A DNA stretch of 64,000 nt from UBA5239 sp040391785 (GCA_040391785.1 JBEBXH010000020.1:1-64000); one strand, 5' to 3'. Shown: positions 45,701 to 53,978, counted from the stretch's first letter. The notes: generated by a model from the letters alone, not told the origin. A program made the numbers and translations.

Positions 45701-46950
45701 AAAACACCTCGGATAATAAAGTCAAAACGCTTGTATTGCAAGGGCTGGAACAGGATCGCCAGCGACTTCTGATGCGGCAGCCGTTCATCGGAATCGTGCT
45801 GATGCATCTGGAGCTGATTCCCGTGATCGACTCCTGTCTCGCCACGGCGGCGACCGATGGCCGCGCGGTTTATATGAACTGTCGTTTTTACGCGGCTCTT
45901 GACTTGGACGAACGTCTTTTTGTGCTAGCGCATGAGGCGTGGCACTGCGTTTTTCTTCATTTTGCCCGGCTGCAAAACCGTGACCGGCGAAGGTTCAATA
46001 TTGCCACCGATCTGGAGATTCATTTTGCCCTGTTGTCGGAAAAAATGAAGGAGCCGTTTGTACTGCCGCATAATCCGGACTGGAGCGACCTGTCGGCGGA
46101 GGAGATTTATGAAGAATTGAAACATTGGCAGTCCAAGAAAAACTGGGATTCCGGCCAGCACTCCGAGCATATCGAGAATACCTGCGGCGAAGGATTCGAT
46201 ACGCATATTTATCAACGGGGGAACTCCGGTGAATGCGAAGATTCTAACAGTGAAGAGGACTCCGGCGAAGACGGAGATCCCGATTTTTCGCCGGTGGTGG
46301 ACAAAAATACGAAAGAACATGTTCGGCGGATTGTAATTCAGGCCGCCCAGCAGGTTGAACGGACGCAGGGCTGCCTGCCGCGGCACCTTCAGAACATCAT
46401 TGAAAAATTATGGAAGCCCGAATTGAACTGGCGTGAATTGCTGAAACAGTTTGTCAGTTCCGCTTATGGCGGAAGCCGCCGCTGGCTGCCGCCGGCCAGG
46501 CGCTATATCGGCTTGGAGCTGTATCTGCAATCGCGCCGCAGCAAACGGTTAAACGCCGTGCTGGCGATCGACACCAGCGGCAGCACGACCGATGATCTCC
46601 ATCAATTTTTCGCTGAACTCGCCGGTTTGCTGAATTCGTTCGACAATTACGAATTGACGGTTATTCAATGCGATTACATCATTCAGAAAGTTGAAAATTT
46701 TTCTTCGGATCGACCATTGCCGCGGGATTACCAATGGCGAAGTTTCGGACACGGCGGCACCTGTTTTAAACCTCCATTCGCTTATATCAAAAACTTCAAA
46801 TTATGTCCTGATGTTTTCATATATCTTACTGACGGCTGCGGCGATGCGCCGGAAAAAGCACCGTATTTTCCGGTTCTATGGGTCTTGACCTCCGACGGCA
46901 AAATCCCGACCGCCTGGGGTAAAAAAATATACTTAAAAGGAAACAACTAA
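45697..46950 (+). CDS. vWA-like protein with N-terminal metallopeptidase-like domain (DUF2201 type)
   Basis: 417 aa. N-terminal zinc-peptidase-like motif HEAWH at residues 79-83 (LAHEAWHCVFLHFARL), an acidic low-complexity linker at about 170-205 (SEEDSGEDGDPDF), and a C-terminal vWA-like domain with the MIDAS-like AIDTSGSTTDD (Asp292, Ser294, Ser296) and FIYLTDGCGDAP. This domain pair is the DUF2201 family, the standard partner of MoxR ATPases. Start by ATGA overlap with the moxR-like gene. A longer frame to 45637 is inside that gene. Confidence 0.9.
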   Translation: MKNTSDNKVKTLVLQGLEQDRQRLLMRQPFIGIVLMHLELIPVIDSCLATAATDGRAVYMNCRFYAALDLDERLFVLAHEAWHCVFLHFARLQNRDRRRFNIATDLEIHFALLSEKMKEPFVLPHNPDWSDLSAEEIYEELKHWQSKKNWDSGQHSEHIENTCGEGFDTHIYQRGNSGECEDSNSEEDSGEDGDPDFSPVVDKNTKEHVRRIVIQAAQQVERTQGCLPRHLQNIIEKLWKPELNWRELLKQFVSSAYGGSRRWLPPARRYIGLELYLQSRRSKRLNAVLAIDTSGSTTDDLHQFFAELAGLLNSFDNYELTVIQCDYIIQKVENFSSDRPLPRDYQWRSFGHGGTCFKPPFAYIKNFKLCPDVFIYLTDGCGDAPEKAPYFPVLWVLTSDGKIPTAWGKKIYLKGNN

Positions 46951-47919
46951 ATGAAATTGCACGATTTTGACCATTTATTCATCCAGCACCGCCCCCCGGA
47001 GGAAATCTGCGAGTTTTTAAAGGAGCATTGGAATGATTTGGAGAGCCATTTAAAATTCAGTATTTATCAGGAACGTCTGTTCGCTCCGGAATTTCTTCTT
47101 CGGTGCGATGAGGATTTGGTTCAAAATATCTACAACCATTTGTGGTTCAATTTTGGCTATTTCAGCAGCTTGAAATATGCGGGGCAAATTGTTCAGGACA
47201 CATCCGTACCGGACTCCACCCGGACGAAATTCTGGTATATGATTCATGCATACAAGAGTTGCTGTTACGGAGTTCCGGACCAGAGAGTATCCTCGCCGGT
47301 TTTTATTGATAACCCTGCCGCTCTTCAAAGTTTTTGCAAGTATAGCGAGAATTCTGCGGCAAAGATTTTTTTTCAGGGTATGGCCCGTTGCAAAATAGCA
47401 AACGGCTATAAACTTTCGGCGCGATTGGTAAAAACACTCCAGGAAGATTCGATTTCCATGTTTGAAATGACCCGTCTGATGGAAAATAAAGATTTGACTT
47501 TGAGTCTTTTTTTGTGTATGATAAAATATGATGCGCAGCAGATATTCTGTCATTTTCTTAAAGATTCCCTGACTATAAATGGCATTTTTCCAGATCGGAT
47601 TATATTGTTTTTTCTTTGCGCTCATGCCGAGGCCGGCTTTGCCGGCAAGGCAATTCATACTTTAGAGAAGATCAAGCCCGGAATTGTCCGCGAGGCGACG
47701 GATCCGTTCGGAAATACGCCGCTCTGGTATACTCTTTATCAAGAGGAAATTCCAACACAGCTGGTCAAAACCCTGATTCAATATGGTGACGATCCAACCA
47801 AACGCAATCATTTAAATTTGAGCTATGAACTCGTCATGGCAGCCAACTCTTCACAGTATGAAAAGCGAAGACGAAGAACTGTCATGAAGGCGATATGGAA
47901 GAAACAACAAGGCTTGTAA
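46951..47919 (+). CDS. Hypothetical protein with a C-terminal ankyrin-like repeat
   Basis: 322 aa. The ATG follows the vWA-gene stop directly, with AAAGGA 9 nt upstream. The body is helical and Phe/Tyr-rich with no recognised motif. Near residue 250 DPFGNTPLWYTLYQEEIPTQ followed by LIQYGDDPTKRNHLNLS reads as one or two ankyrin repeats. Third gene of the MoxR operon and presumably a substrate adaptor or regulator (inference from position). Confidence 0.7.
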   Translation: MKLHDFDHLFIQHRPPEEICEFLKEHWNDLESHLKFSIYQERLFAPEFLLRCDEDLVQNIYNHLWFNFGYFSSLKYAGQIVQDTSVPDSTRTKFWYMIHAYKSCCYGVPDQRVSSPVFIDNPAALQSFCKYSENSAAKIFFQGMARCKIANGYKLSARLVKTLQEDSISMFEMTRLMENKDLTLSLFLCMIKYDAQQIFCHFLKDSLTINGIFPDRIILFFLCAHAEAGFAGKAIHTLEKIKPGIVREATDPFGNTPLWYTLYQEEIPTQLVKTLIQYGDDPTKRNHLNLSYELVMAANSSQYEKRRRRTVMKAIWKKQQGL

Positions 47920-48297
47920 CCGTCGATGGTTATCCATATGGATTGAAGTATTCGTATTACATTTATACTGTTCAATGCGGACGGAATTGTGCGGTCTGCC
48001 GTCATCTGGCGGCGCGCCGGGATTTACGGAAAGATAAACGCTATGTTGTTTTGCTCGCCCCTTGGTGCTGCCGGTTGCTTGAACAGTAGCGGATATCATT
48101 GCAAAAATTTCCTTCCCTGGATGGCTGCGGGCGAGAAGCATGACTCCGCATAATCCACTATGAACGGTATCATTATTCCAGGAACAAAAAGAGGGGGACT
48201 TGCAACGCTCCCCCATAGTGTGGAATGATCTTCAAATATTTATCAGAATAATGTTTTCAAAAATTTATTCATTTTTCACCTGTTGAGTATTTCCGAT
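47920..48297. other. Intergenic stretch with weak remnants
   Basis: Contains a short frame from an ATG at 47895 (64 codons, begins inside the previous gene; VDGYPYGLKYSYYIY looks protein-like, the rest does not) and a GGGGGA/TCCCCC hairpin near 48194-48215. I see no convincing gene. It separates the plus-strand MoxR operon from the minus-strand genes to the right. Confidence 0.4.
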
Positions 48298-48528
48298 TTA
48301 CAGATCGACCCAAGGTTTCCACTTGGGGCAGGTACCGCTAATAGTCCTTTTGTTGCCGGAAACTTTGCAGAATGCGTCATGGTTATTTTCGCTTAGATCG
48401 ACTGAAATCGACTGGGGATTTTTTCCCATGAATTTGATTTCGCGGCTTTCGCAATTCCAATATTGGCATGTGCCGCAGATTTTTCGCCCATTTTTCCCGG
48501 AATAGATTGGTTGACTGGTGGTTGCCAT
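48298..48528 (-). CDS. Small Cys-rich protein, probable zinc finger
   Basis: 76 aa. Cysteines at 18, 21, 26, 54 and 67 (KICGTCQYWNC ... DAFCKVSG ... ISGTCPKW) suggest a single zinc-binding fold. AGGAG stands 8 nt before the ATG at 48528. The frame runs open further upstream but without start signals. Cytoplasmic by composition. A decayed copy of its 5' end lies at 48596-48931. Confidence 0.7.
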   Translation of the reverse strand: MATTSQPIYSGKNGRKICGTCQYWNCESREIKFMGKNPQSISVDLSENNHDAFCKVSGNKRTISGTCPKWKPWVDL

Positions 48529-48595
48529 TGTTTTCTCTCCTATATTTGTTTTATGTTGATTGCGGTAGAATACCGCGGTTATTTCTCGCATCATC

Positions 48596-48931
48596 CTAAA
48601 GCCGATTACGTATCCGGGCGTCCATGGTGATGTACAGTTCTTCCTGTAGCGCCGTGTTATCGACCAGAAGCATCCAGAAAAAAATATACTCGGACAAAAA
48701 GGCGTAGAAGTTCGGTTTTTCGTATGTTTCGCACAACTTCCTGTATTGCTCATCCCAGGAATTTACGCTGAATTTTCGGGATAATCACGCGAAAATTGAT
48801 CAGAATCGACTTGAGATTGATCCGGGTAATCAGTTCAGGCATGCTCGCAATTCCCTTTTTCTTTCATCTTGAATCTGATCATTTTTCATTTGGGCACTCC
48901 AGAAATAGATTGGATTGCCGGCGATGGCCAT
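48596..48931 (-). pseudogene. Decayed paralogue of the small Cys-rich gene
   Basis: On the minus strand an ATG at 48931 opens MAIAGNPIYFWSAQ, matching the start MATTSQPIYSGKNG of the 76-aa protein; the DNA around both starts is also alike (AATAGATTGG ... GCCATT ... CTCTC on the plus strand). The frame stops after 33 codons, and two frame changes are then needed to read DYPDQSQVDSDQ (compare NPQSISVDLSENN) and VNSWDEQYRKLCETYEKPN up to a stop at 48596. Read as a degenerate duplicate; the last part may derive from another gene. Confidence 0.45.
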
Positions 48932-48997
48932 TATTTGCTCTCTTTTGTATTGATATTTTATTGCTTGCGGCGTTTCGCCGTCTACACATTCTGTTTT

Positions 48998-49408
48998 TTA
49001 AAGTTTATTCCAGGAATGACTGCCGCTTGCCGGGCAGTTTGTGGAGCCGGGAGTTTTGTCCATATATACTTTCACCTGACATTTTCGGCATTGATACGGC
49101 GTTTCACCACGTGCTCCGAGCCTGTTCCAAATATGAGAGCCAGCGGCGGAACAATTGACCGCATTCGGTCGACTCTTGATATATACCGCATGTTTGCATT
49201 TGGAGCACAGATATACTTCGTCGCCGGTCTCTCCCAGGAGCGTCCAGTTGTGACTGCCGGTGGCGGAACAGCCCAGGCTTGACGGAGCCGATGCCTTGAC
49301 CACGCAGGTATCGCATTTTCGGCAAAGATAAACTTTCATGATTTCGTTTGCTGTCAAAAGCGATATTATGGCGAATATCAGAATTGATAATATGAGTTTT
49401 CTATGCAT
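48998..49408 (-). CDS. Secreted triple zinc-ribbon repeat protein
   Basis: 136 aa. Signal peptide at residues 1-20 (LILSILIFAIISLLTA), then three tandem copies of about 34-39 residues (26-59, 65-98, 105-136) of the pattern CxxC-x9-12-P-x4-C-x-A-x-GSH-x-W-x2-L: YLCRKC..GCSATGSHNWTLL, YLCSKC..NCSAAGSHIWNRL, YQCRKC..NCPASGSHSWNKL. Each has three Cys and one His spaced for one Zn2+. Starts 2 nt after the SNase stop, with AAGGTG 6 nt before the ATG. Periplasmic or secreted; function unknown. Confidence 0.8.
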   Translation of the reverse strand: MHRKLILSILIFAIISLLTANEIMKVYLCRKCDTCVVKASAPSSLGCSATGSHNWTLLGETGDEVYLCSKCKHAVYIKSRPNAVNCSAAGSHIWNRLGARGETPYQCRKCQVKVYMDKTPGSTNCPASGSHSWNKL

Positions 49409-49410
49409 TT

Positions 49411-49884
49411 TCACCTTTTTCCTTTGCGGTAATCCCATGGCGGGATCGGTTGCGGATCGCTCCATAATCCGATTTCGGCCGTTCTCGCAGCAGTTTCATT
49501 TTCAGCAAGAATCCTGTCCTTCGGCGCATAGGCCCGGTAATGCCAGGCCAGACCGTTCAGGACCAGCTCGGCATTGATGTTTTTCCCTTCGAAAATGATT
49601 TCACCGATCATTCTGCCATACCGGTCGTGGCCGTGCGCTGATACCGTGACAACCTTGCCGGATATGGCGATTGCCAGATACAATTTTGCTGTCAGCCCGT
49701 AAGGCTGTCGCTTTTCCGGGGCGTCGACCCCGTAAAGGCGAATCCTGTGGGTATTGCCGTTTATTTCTTGAACGGAGACAGTATCGCCATCAATGATTTT
49801 GATTGCGGTGCCGGCAATTTCCGCCCCGGCCAGGGAAACGGAAATTGCAAGCAGGACAATGATTTGAACGATTTTATTCGGCAT
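49411..49884 (-). CDS. Secreted staphylococcal nuclease-like (TNase) protein
   Basis: 157 aa. Signal peptide (IVQIIVLLAISVSLAGA), then the SNase OB fold: IDGDTVSV (Asp32, Asp34, Thr35), RIRLYGVDAPEK (Arg49, Asp54, Glu57) and HDRYGRMIGE (Arg88/Arg91). All catalytic residues of micrococcal nuclease have counterparts, so a Ca2+-dependent DNA/RNA endonuclease in the periplasm or outside is expected. Start overlaps the stop of the upstream membrane protein by 11 nt; second gene of a sigma-54 operon. Confidence 0.9.
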   Translation of the reverse strand: MPNKIVQIIVLLAISVSLAGAEIAGTAIKIIDGDTVSVQEINGNTHRIRLYGVDAPEKRQPYGLTAKLYLAIAISGKVVTVSAHGHDRYGRMIGEIIFEGKNINAELVLNGLAWHYRAYAPKDRILAENETAARTAEIGLWSDPQPIPPWDYRKGKR

Positions 49885-50557
49885 ATTTGACGTCGGTACA
49901 TTCAAACTTTACGGTATTTCCGACCTTAAGTAGGTCGTACGGCAAAGGCAGCTGTTTCGACAGTTCCTTGATCGTTCCCGCCGTTACGACCTGCGACTGC
50001 AAACCGTCGCCGGCCTCGGCAATTACGATTTTACCCTTTGGAGCAATCGTCTGTTTGTAAGTGATTTGGCTGCGCTTGGCGACTTTGCCGAAGTCGTCGT
50101 AAGTGATGATATATCCGCGAAATACGGTAATTGTCTTGTCGGTCAGGTTTTCCAGGTCCACGACCTGAATCTGTCCATCCTCATTGCTGAAAGCGTACAT
50201 GCCGTTCAGCTTCAGCGGTTCGCTTTTCGCTTTGGCTGAGTCTGAAGGTGTCTTATCCAACACCATACCGGTTTTAGCCTCGAATTCCTTGCGGTTTTCT
50301 TCCATTTCCTGGCTCAATTCTTCCAAACCTTCGCCGACGACTTTCGTCGCCTGCAATTGAAAATATGCGATACCGCCGGCAAGAATGCACAGGATCAACC
50401 CGGCCACAGCCATGCCCTTTTTCTTTTTGGGCCAGGCGATCTGCCCGATACTGAGCAACCCGCCAGGAACAACCAAAAAAAATGCCAGCGTCCCCACAAA
50501 TGGAATGACCGAAAATACCAATGCCACGATACCGATTACCAATGCTGCTATACCCAT
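49874..50557 (-). CDS. Membrane-anchored hypothetical protein
   Basis: 227 aa. Two N-terminal membrane helices (LVIGIVALVFSVIPFVGTLA; GMAVAGLILCILAGGIAYF) with KKKK between them, a DUF4190-like hairpin, then a coiled stretch (EGLEELSQEMEENRKEFEA) and a beta-rich C-terminal domain (DKTITVFRGYIITYDDFGKV). AGGAGG precedes the ATG. First gene of the operon with SNase and the zinc-ribbon protein, behind a sigma-54 promoter. Confidence 0.7.
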   Translation of the reverse strand: MGIAALVIGIVALVFSVIPFVGTLAFFLVVPGGLLSIGQIAWPKKKKGMAVAGLILCILAGGIAYFQLQATKVVGEGLEELSQEMEENRKEFEAKTGMVLDKTPSDSAKAKSEPLKLNGMYAFSNEDGQIQVVDLENLTDKTITVFRGYIITYDDFGKVAKRSQITYKQTIAPKGKIVIAEAGDGLQSQVVTAGTIKELSKQLPLPYDLLKVGNTVKFECTDVKYAE

Positions 50558-50658
50558 TATAAAAAACCTCCTGTTGTTATATTTTGCTTGGGTTTAAACT
50601 CGGATAAATGTTATTCTATTTCATAATCACCTCCTGAAATAACGGTTGCAATAAATAA

Positions 50659-50673
50659 GCAAAAGCCATGCCA
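50659..50673 (-). promoter_or_regulatory. Sigma-54 promoter of the membrane protein - SNase - zinc-ribbon operon
   Basis: Minus strand TGGCATGGCTTTTGC followed by TTATTT. GG and GC are 10 bp apart. Expected start near 50647, about 90 nt before the ATG at 50557. Confidence 0.85.
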
Positions 50674-50772
50674 ATGTATTTTGAGTGCTGAAATGAACCG
50701 GCCGTAACGTTTGACGAAGAATTTCACTGGTAAGAAAGTGAACTTCGCGATTAAATTCTGAACATAATTTTC

Positions 50773-50910
50773 TCAACAGTTACCACAATACTCAAGCGGG
50801 AAAACCTCGCCAGTTGGCGCGATTTTAATCGGCAGTTCGAATGCTTCAACCAATGCCTCTTTCGGCCCTTTTTGATACGCACTATCGTCAGCTAAGATGA
50901 TTTTGCTGAT
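50773..50910 (-). pseudogene. Remnant of the C-terminus of an MreB-like gene
   Basis: 46 codons without a start, directly behind the dnaB stop. The frame reads IILADDSAYQKGPKEALVEA then FELPIKIAPTGEVF, and ends in NC-stop. The C-terminus of the MreB-like protein at 52895 reads ILLTGGGAHQKGLKESLETT then FGLPVEIASNAETF and ends in GC-stop. The match covers the whole tail, but the LTGGG nucleotide-binding motif is lost (LADDS), so this is a decayed duplicate, not a working gene. Confidence 0.75.
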
Positions 50911-50916
50911 TCATGT

Positions 50917-52386
50917 TTATTTTTTCTCCTGCTGAACTGTTGGTTCACCCGAAAAGTGAGACCGGACGTGATCGCTCATGGAATTGTCAAACTCCATGCG
51001 ATGCGGAAAGAATCTCAAGTCGATTATGCCGGTTTGACCGTTTCGATTCTTTTCGACAATCAATTTTGCCTCAAGCCCGCGCCGGGATTCCTCATCGCTC
51101 ACATTTTTGGCCTTGTCCCTGTCGCGATGCAGGAATGCCACGACGTCGGCATCTTGTTCGATGGAGCCGGATTCGCGCAGATGGCTCAGTTTTGGATACG
51201 AGTTTTTGCTGGCGTCTTTTTCGCCTTCCCGGTTCAATTGCGCCAATACCAATACTGGAATATTCAAATCCTTTGCCAGGCTTTTTATTCCTCCTGAGAT
51301 TTCAGCGACCTCCTGTTGGCGATTTTCGGAATACGTCCGATCACCTTTCATCAGTTGCAAATAGTCGATCGCGATCAGCTTTATGTCGTGCTCGGCTTTC
51401 AATCGCCGTGCTTTGGCGCGCAATTCCGAGATGGAAATGCCGGAGGTCGGGTCGATGAAAACCTTGGCTGACCTCAAACGCTGTACCACTGTGGTCAGCC
51501 GGGTTAGGTCTTTATGGTGAAATTTTTTGTTGTAAAAACTGGATTCGGCGACATCAGCCTCCGTACATATCAGGCGACGGGTAATCTGATCGGCCGTCAT
51601 TTCCAGACTGAAAAGTGCAATCGGGGGATGGTCATTTCTTAATGCGATATTGCGGATTATATTTAGCGCAATGGCCGTTTTCCCTATGGAAGGTCGCGCC
51701 GCCAGTACAAACATTTCTCCCGGCTTGAGTCCGAAGGTCATCTGATCCAGGTCAGGAAAACCGGTTGCCAGGCCGACTTCTTTTCGATCACTGTGCAAAA
51801 ATTGCTGAAAATAAAGAAAAACTTCTTTCACGCTGTCATGGAGACTGACGACATTGCTCCGGGAAACTGCAAAGCGCGCTTCGAATATCCGGGACTCGAT
51901 TTCATTGATCAGGTTGGCCGCCGGTTTTTCCGGGTTGTAACATTGCAGGAGTGATTCGGAACACACATCGATCATCAGCCGGAGCATGGCGAATTCCGTC
52001 AGCATATGGCACCAGCTTTCCAGATTGACGGCCGTCGAGATTGCTCCGTGAATATCGATCAACGCCAATTCGCCGCCGATTTCATCGAGTTTGCTATTTT
52101 GACGCAAATCGTTTGCCACCGTCAGGATGTCAGCACTGCCATGCTTTTCATGATGTACCCGCAGAATGGATTTGAAAATCTCCCGATTCTGATGTGAATA
52201 AAACACCTCGGGTTTCTTCAGGTATTCTATCGCCAGATCAACGTTTACCAGAGGTTCACGAAGCATAGCGGAAATGACCGCCCGCTCGATTTCCTGATTA
52301 TGGGGCTGAGGACGTCCCTCGCTCAAAATTCCAGCAAAACCTGTTTCCCTTGCGATTCCATTCCGTTTTTTCGATTTTATTTCCAT
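50917..52386 (-). CDS. dnaB: DnaB-type replicative DNA helicase (probably a second, accessory copy)
   Basis: 489 aa. N-terminal primase-interacting domain (PHNQEIERAVISAMLRE; HQNREIFKSI), then the RecA-like motor with TGFPDLDQMTFGLKPGEMFV, Walker A AARPSIGKTAIALNI near 230, Walker B LIAIDYLQLMKG, LAQLNREGE and the arginine-finger region RESGSIEQDADVVAFLHRD. Complete and probably active 5'-3' hexameric helicase. Found inside an accessory sigma-54 operon with an MreB-like actin, so it is probably not the housekeeping copy (inference). AAGGTG lies 9 nt before the ATG at 52386. Confidence 0.92.
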   Translation of the reverse strand: MEIKSKKRNGIARETGFAGILSEGRPQPHNQEIERAVISAMLREPLVNVDLAIEYLKKPEVFYSHQNREIFKSILRVHHEKHGSADILTVANDLRQNSKLDEIGGELALIDIHGAISTAVNLESWCHMLTEFAMLRLMIDVCSESLLQCYNPEKPAANLINEIESRIFEARFAVSRSNVVSLHDSVKEVFLYFQQFLHSDRKEVGLATGFPDLDQMTFGLKPGEMFVLAARPSIGKTAIALNIIRNIALRNDHPPIALFSLEMTADQITRRLICTEADVAESSFYNKKFHHKDLTRLTTVVQRLRSAKVFIDPTSGISISELRAKARRLKAEHDIKLIAIDYLQLMKGDRTYSENRQQEVAEISGGIKSLAKDLNIPVLVLAQLNREGEKDASKNSYPKLSHLRESGSIEQDADVVAFLHRDRDKAKNVSDEESRRGLEAKLIVEKNRNGQTGIIDLRFFPHRMEFDNSMSDHVRSHFSGEPTVQQEKK

Positions 52387-52404
52387 ATGACACCGCACCT
52401 TATT

Positions 52405-52893
52405 TTAATGGTGTATTTTTATAGAAAGCTCTTCCGGCTTTTCGCGGATTGGTTCCCGGTATTTTACCGATACTTCATAACGGCATACCAACTTTTCCTG
52501 ATCCAGTTCATAATAATGCCATTTCGCCTCATTCCAGCCGTTGGAGGAGCATACCAGAAGGCCATTGTGCTTTTGATGTTTTACGAGAGAAAGAAGGCCG
52601 AATACCTCTCCCATTCGAGTCCATTTCCCGGACTTCAGTTCTTTGAAGATAACCCAGCCCTCGCCGCCGGAGCCGGCATCGCCGTCCCAGACGATCAACT
52701 CTTTTTTGCCGTCGCCGTCGAAATCGAACCGGATGACATTGGTGTCGACAGCCTCCCGTTCTTTGCGCAGAAAAGGATCGTAAGCCGCGGCACACACTTC
52801 GGGAAGCTCCGCGAATGAAACTTTTTCAATCATATCATCCGGAATAAACTGAGGCGTAAGTATCATGGTTAAAACAGCAAGCAGGATTTCCAT
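52405..52893 (-). CDS. Secreted hypothetical protein with a Ca-binding-like DxDGDG motif
   Basis: 162 aa. N-terminal signal-like stretch (MEILLAVLTMILTP). Contains IRFDFDGDGKKELIVWDGDA, a DxDGDGxxE loop as in FG-GAP/VCBS or EF-hand-like calcium sites. It starts 1 nt after the MreB-like stop, with GGAG 10 nt before the ATG, and ends 18 nt before dnaB, so it is the middle gene of that operon. Function unknown. Confidence 0.7.
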   Translation of the reverse strand: MEILLAVLTMILTPQFIPDDMIEKVSFAELPEVCAAAYDPFLRKEREAVDTNVIRFDFDGDGKKELIVWDGDAGSGGEGWVIFKELKSGKWTRMGEVFGLLSLVKHQKHNGLLVCSSNGWNEAKWHYYELDQEKLVCRYEVSVKYREPIREKPEELSIKIHH

Positions 52894-52894
52894 A

Positions 52895-53804
52895 TCAGCA
52901 GCCTCCAAAGCTATCAATTAAAAATGTTTCCGCGTTCGACGCGATTTCAACCGGCAGTCCGAACGTTGTTTCCAGCGACTCTTTCAACCCTTTCTGGTGC
53001 GCGCCGCCACCGGTCAGGAGAATTCTGTCGAACACACTGTCCCGATATTTTCCATGGACACGCGAGACCAAATCCCGGATCGCCGTAATATAGCTGCGAT
53101 TGACGACCTCCCGAATTTCGTTTTCCGGAACGATAAAACGCAGGGGGAGTCGCGTTGCGATATGATATCCATAAACTTGGCAGTCCGTGAGCATATATGA
53201 ATTTTTTAGCGTTTCCGCTAATTTTGAGGAAATCGTACAAGAGTGCTTTTCTTGCATAAGCGCTTGAATGGCAACATCAAGATCGCCACTTCCGTAATGC
53301 TCGGATTCATATCCGGCCAGACACCCCCGCTGAAATGCCATAGCCGTACTGACTCCCCCCCCCCAGGTCGAGAATCAGTTCATTTTCGCCCTTGAACACC
53401 TCATGTGTTTTGATAATGGAGCAATTCGGAAAACCGCACATTCTCAGGATAGCGGTAAAATTCTCTTCTTCGTTCACGGTCCAATTATCCGGAATGATCA
53501 CGGTATGGCGCCAGGGCAGAAACCGCCGATACAACGGGAGGGAGCACGCGGCAATTCTCCTCATTTCTCTAAAAAAGCATCCAAGAATATCGTAATCGGT
53601 GATAATGCCATGGGAGATCGGACATATGCTTTTCCCGCCGGGCGTTTTTTCCGCCCAATGCTTCGCCTTTTTTCCGGCCATGGTCCGCTCCTGCCCCTCC
53701 CAGCAGGAATACAGGACAAATGTGGGTTCGATACGGACCATATTGCCGTTTACACGGAATTTCGAATTCATGGAGCCGATGTCCAGCACGAAATGATTTC
53801 TCAT
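52895..53804 (-). pseudogene. MreB-like actin homologue, frame interrupted at a G10 tract
   Basis: The product would be about 302 aa. Part 1 (from ATG 53804, AAAGGA 6 nt upstream) has the phosphate-1 region FVLDIGSMNSKFRV and GIITDYDILGCFFREM. Part 2, in the next frame, has STAMAFQRGCLAGYE, YGSGDLDVAIQALMQE and the adenosine motif LLTGGGAHQKGLKESL. The join is a run of ten G (53355-53364) coding the phosphate-2 loop LDLGGG; nine G would restore one frame, LDLGGGVSTAM. The family fit is MreB more than ParM, but it is short and divergent. Either a true frameshift, phase variation or slippage, or a homopolymer sequencing error. First gene of the operon with the secreted protein and DnaB. Confidence 0.8.
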
Positions 53805-53839
53805 GTTCAATCCTTTGTTTAATGATTGAACCATATAAA

Positions 53840-53854
53840 GCAAAAGTCATGCCA
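53840..53854 (-). promoter_or_regulatory. Sigma-54 promoter of the MreB-like - dnaB operon
   Basis: Minus strand TGGCATGACTTTTGC followed by TTTATA, GG-GC spacing 10 bp. Expected start near 53828, 24 nt before the ATG at 53804. Confidence 0.85.
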
Positions 53855-53919
53855 AAGAATTTTGCCTGAAAAATCTCAGCACCCGGATATGCAGATGATT
53901 AAATATTGATTTTAGGCGG

Positions 53920-53958
53920 TAAAAAATCAAACGCCGGCGATGAAATACCGCCGGCGTT
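53920..53958 (-). terminator. Terminator of the GyrB-like/PDDEXK operon
   Basis: Perfect 10-bp stem AACGCCGGCG/CGCCGGCGTT with a 9-nt loop, followed on the minus strand by TGATTTTTTA; 20-60 nt after the stop of the nuclease gene. Confidence 0.8.
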
Positions 53959-53978
53959 CTATTCTTGAGGGAAAAATT

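Noticed and set aside
47895..48089. A 64-codon frame starting within the end of the ankyrin-like gene
   Set aside because: The start is inside another gene with a poor ribosome site; only the first 20 residues look protein-like. Possibly a remnant, so it is mentioned under the intergenic stretch only.
48918..48940. TGGCCATTATTTGC near the decayed Cys-rich copy
   Set aside because: GG-GC spacing is 9 bp rather than 10, the -24 box is TGGCC, and there is no downstream gene in that direction.
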